A stretch of 37,344 bases of DNA from an uncultured Thermoleophilia bacterium (lineage in GTDB: Bacteria > Actinomycetota > Thermoleophilia > UBA2241), in NCBI GenBank assembly GCA_903862845.1, contig CAIOZS010000050.1, forward strand, positions 1 to 37,344, in the 5' to 3' direction. A program made the translations under genes and the position numbers. The notes under the pieces were generated by a model. The model saw only the letters and a program-made list of their open reading frames with translations, ran no database searches and was not told where the DNA came from. Position 1 is the stretch's first letter. Each line of letters begins with the position of its first letter. Shown in pieces: positions 37,104-37,344 of the stretch.

Positions 37104-37344
37104 GGGCGCTCCTCTCGAAGACGCCGGCAAGCCTACCAAAGAGACGGACCTGATCTGCCAGCGGGCTCCTGTGCAGGCCCCACCCGTGTCTATCAGATTG
37201 GCGTGTGACGCCGCGTTTGAGTCACGCCTGCATCGCGCTGGCCGAAGCCTGCCCGCGGGGCTTTCCCCCTTGGCGCTTCCCCCGGGCGACTGACTCCTAC
37301 CGCGACCTTCCGACAGCCCTGCGTGTCGTGCGCAAGAGGCAATC
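37104..37344. other. Window-end gap without a recognisable gene
   Basis: No supported gene on either strand. It contains a rough inverted repeat (GGCGTGTGAC ... GTCACGCC near 37199-37228) and GC-rich sequence. The segment probably includes the promoter of the aminotransferase operon and the end of an off-window gene. Confidence 0.4.

Noticed and set aside
1-37344. Search for tRNA, rRNA, CRISPR arrays, integrase and transposase genes
   Set aside because: No conserved arm or repeat-spacer pattern and no integrase or transposase motif was seen on either strand by eye; a covariance or profile scan could still find a divergent one.

Overview
This is a high-GC window whose gene families look actinobacterial: NarL-type two-component systems, an ECF sigma/anti-sigma pair, a TIGR03086/MDMPI-like DinB-fold enzyme, CapA and DUF459-type SGNH proteins, and a GT39 enzyme with a Gly-rich loop and YkcA/B-like tail. 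A Thermoleophilia-like Actinomycetota, possibly a metagenome-derived contig, is my best guess; this is inference because there is no marker phylogeny in the window. I see no tRNA, rRNA, CRISPR, transposase or integrase.

Region 1 (1-3.7 kb): the 5' end of glnS, a decayed NYN-domain gene, a NarL-family response regulator/histidine kinase pair and a CPBP membrane protease. Region 2 (3.7-6.7 kb) is the most unusual part. Four unrelated single genes all on the minus strand (nucleotidyltransferase, HAD phosphatase, GNAT acetyltransferase, nucleoside phosphorylase-like protein) are separated by palindromic sites with the architecture of integron attC recombination sites (core heptamers GTCTAAC/GTTGGGC and GTTAGGC, and an extrahelical base in the stem). 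The array looks like an integrase-less cassette cluster (CALIN). It is bracketed by two copies of a 48-bp element encoding a WTWEARRVRS tail.

Region 3 (6.9-10.5 kb): an ECF sigma factor, an overlapping membrane-anchored putative anti-sigma factor, a frameshifted relative of that protein, and a HigB-HigA toxin-antitoxin module with a palindromic operator inside a probably leaderless promoter. Region 4 (10.5-23 kb): a DinB-fold enzyme, a GalT-like HIT enzyme, a TetR-flavoprotein-flavoprotein operon divergent from a polytopic membrane protein (three operator-like copies between them), a nitroreductase with a metallo-beta-lactamase-fold protein whose metal motif is degenerate, a second CPBP protease, an MFS exporter, an RDD protein, and a CapA/SGNH cell-envelope pair.

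Region 5 (23-37 kb): an IlvD/Edd dehydratase homologue lacking expected metal-cluster residues faces an FGGY sugar kinase/MFS operon, suggesting sugar or sugar-acid catabolism. Next come a GT2-GtrA/GT39 glycosyltransferase operon, a trans-sulfuration PLP enzyme, a small nitroreductase, and an operon of an aminotransferase, a DUF202 membrane protein and a fused class II aldolase-class III aminotransferase. Several convergent gene pairs end in near-perfect GC-rich palindromes that serve as candidate shared terminators.
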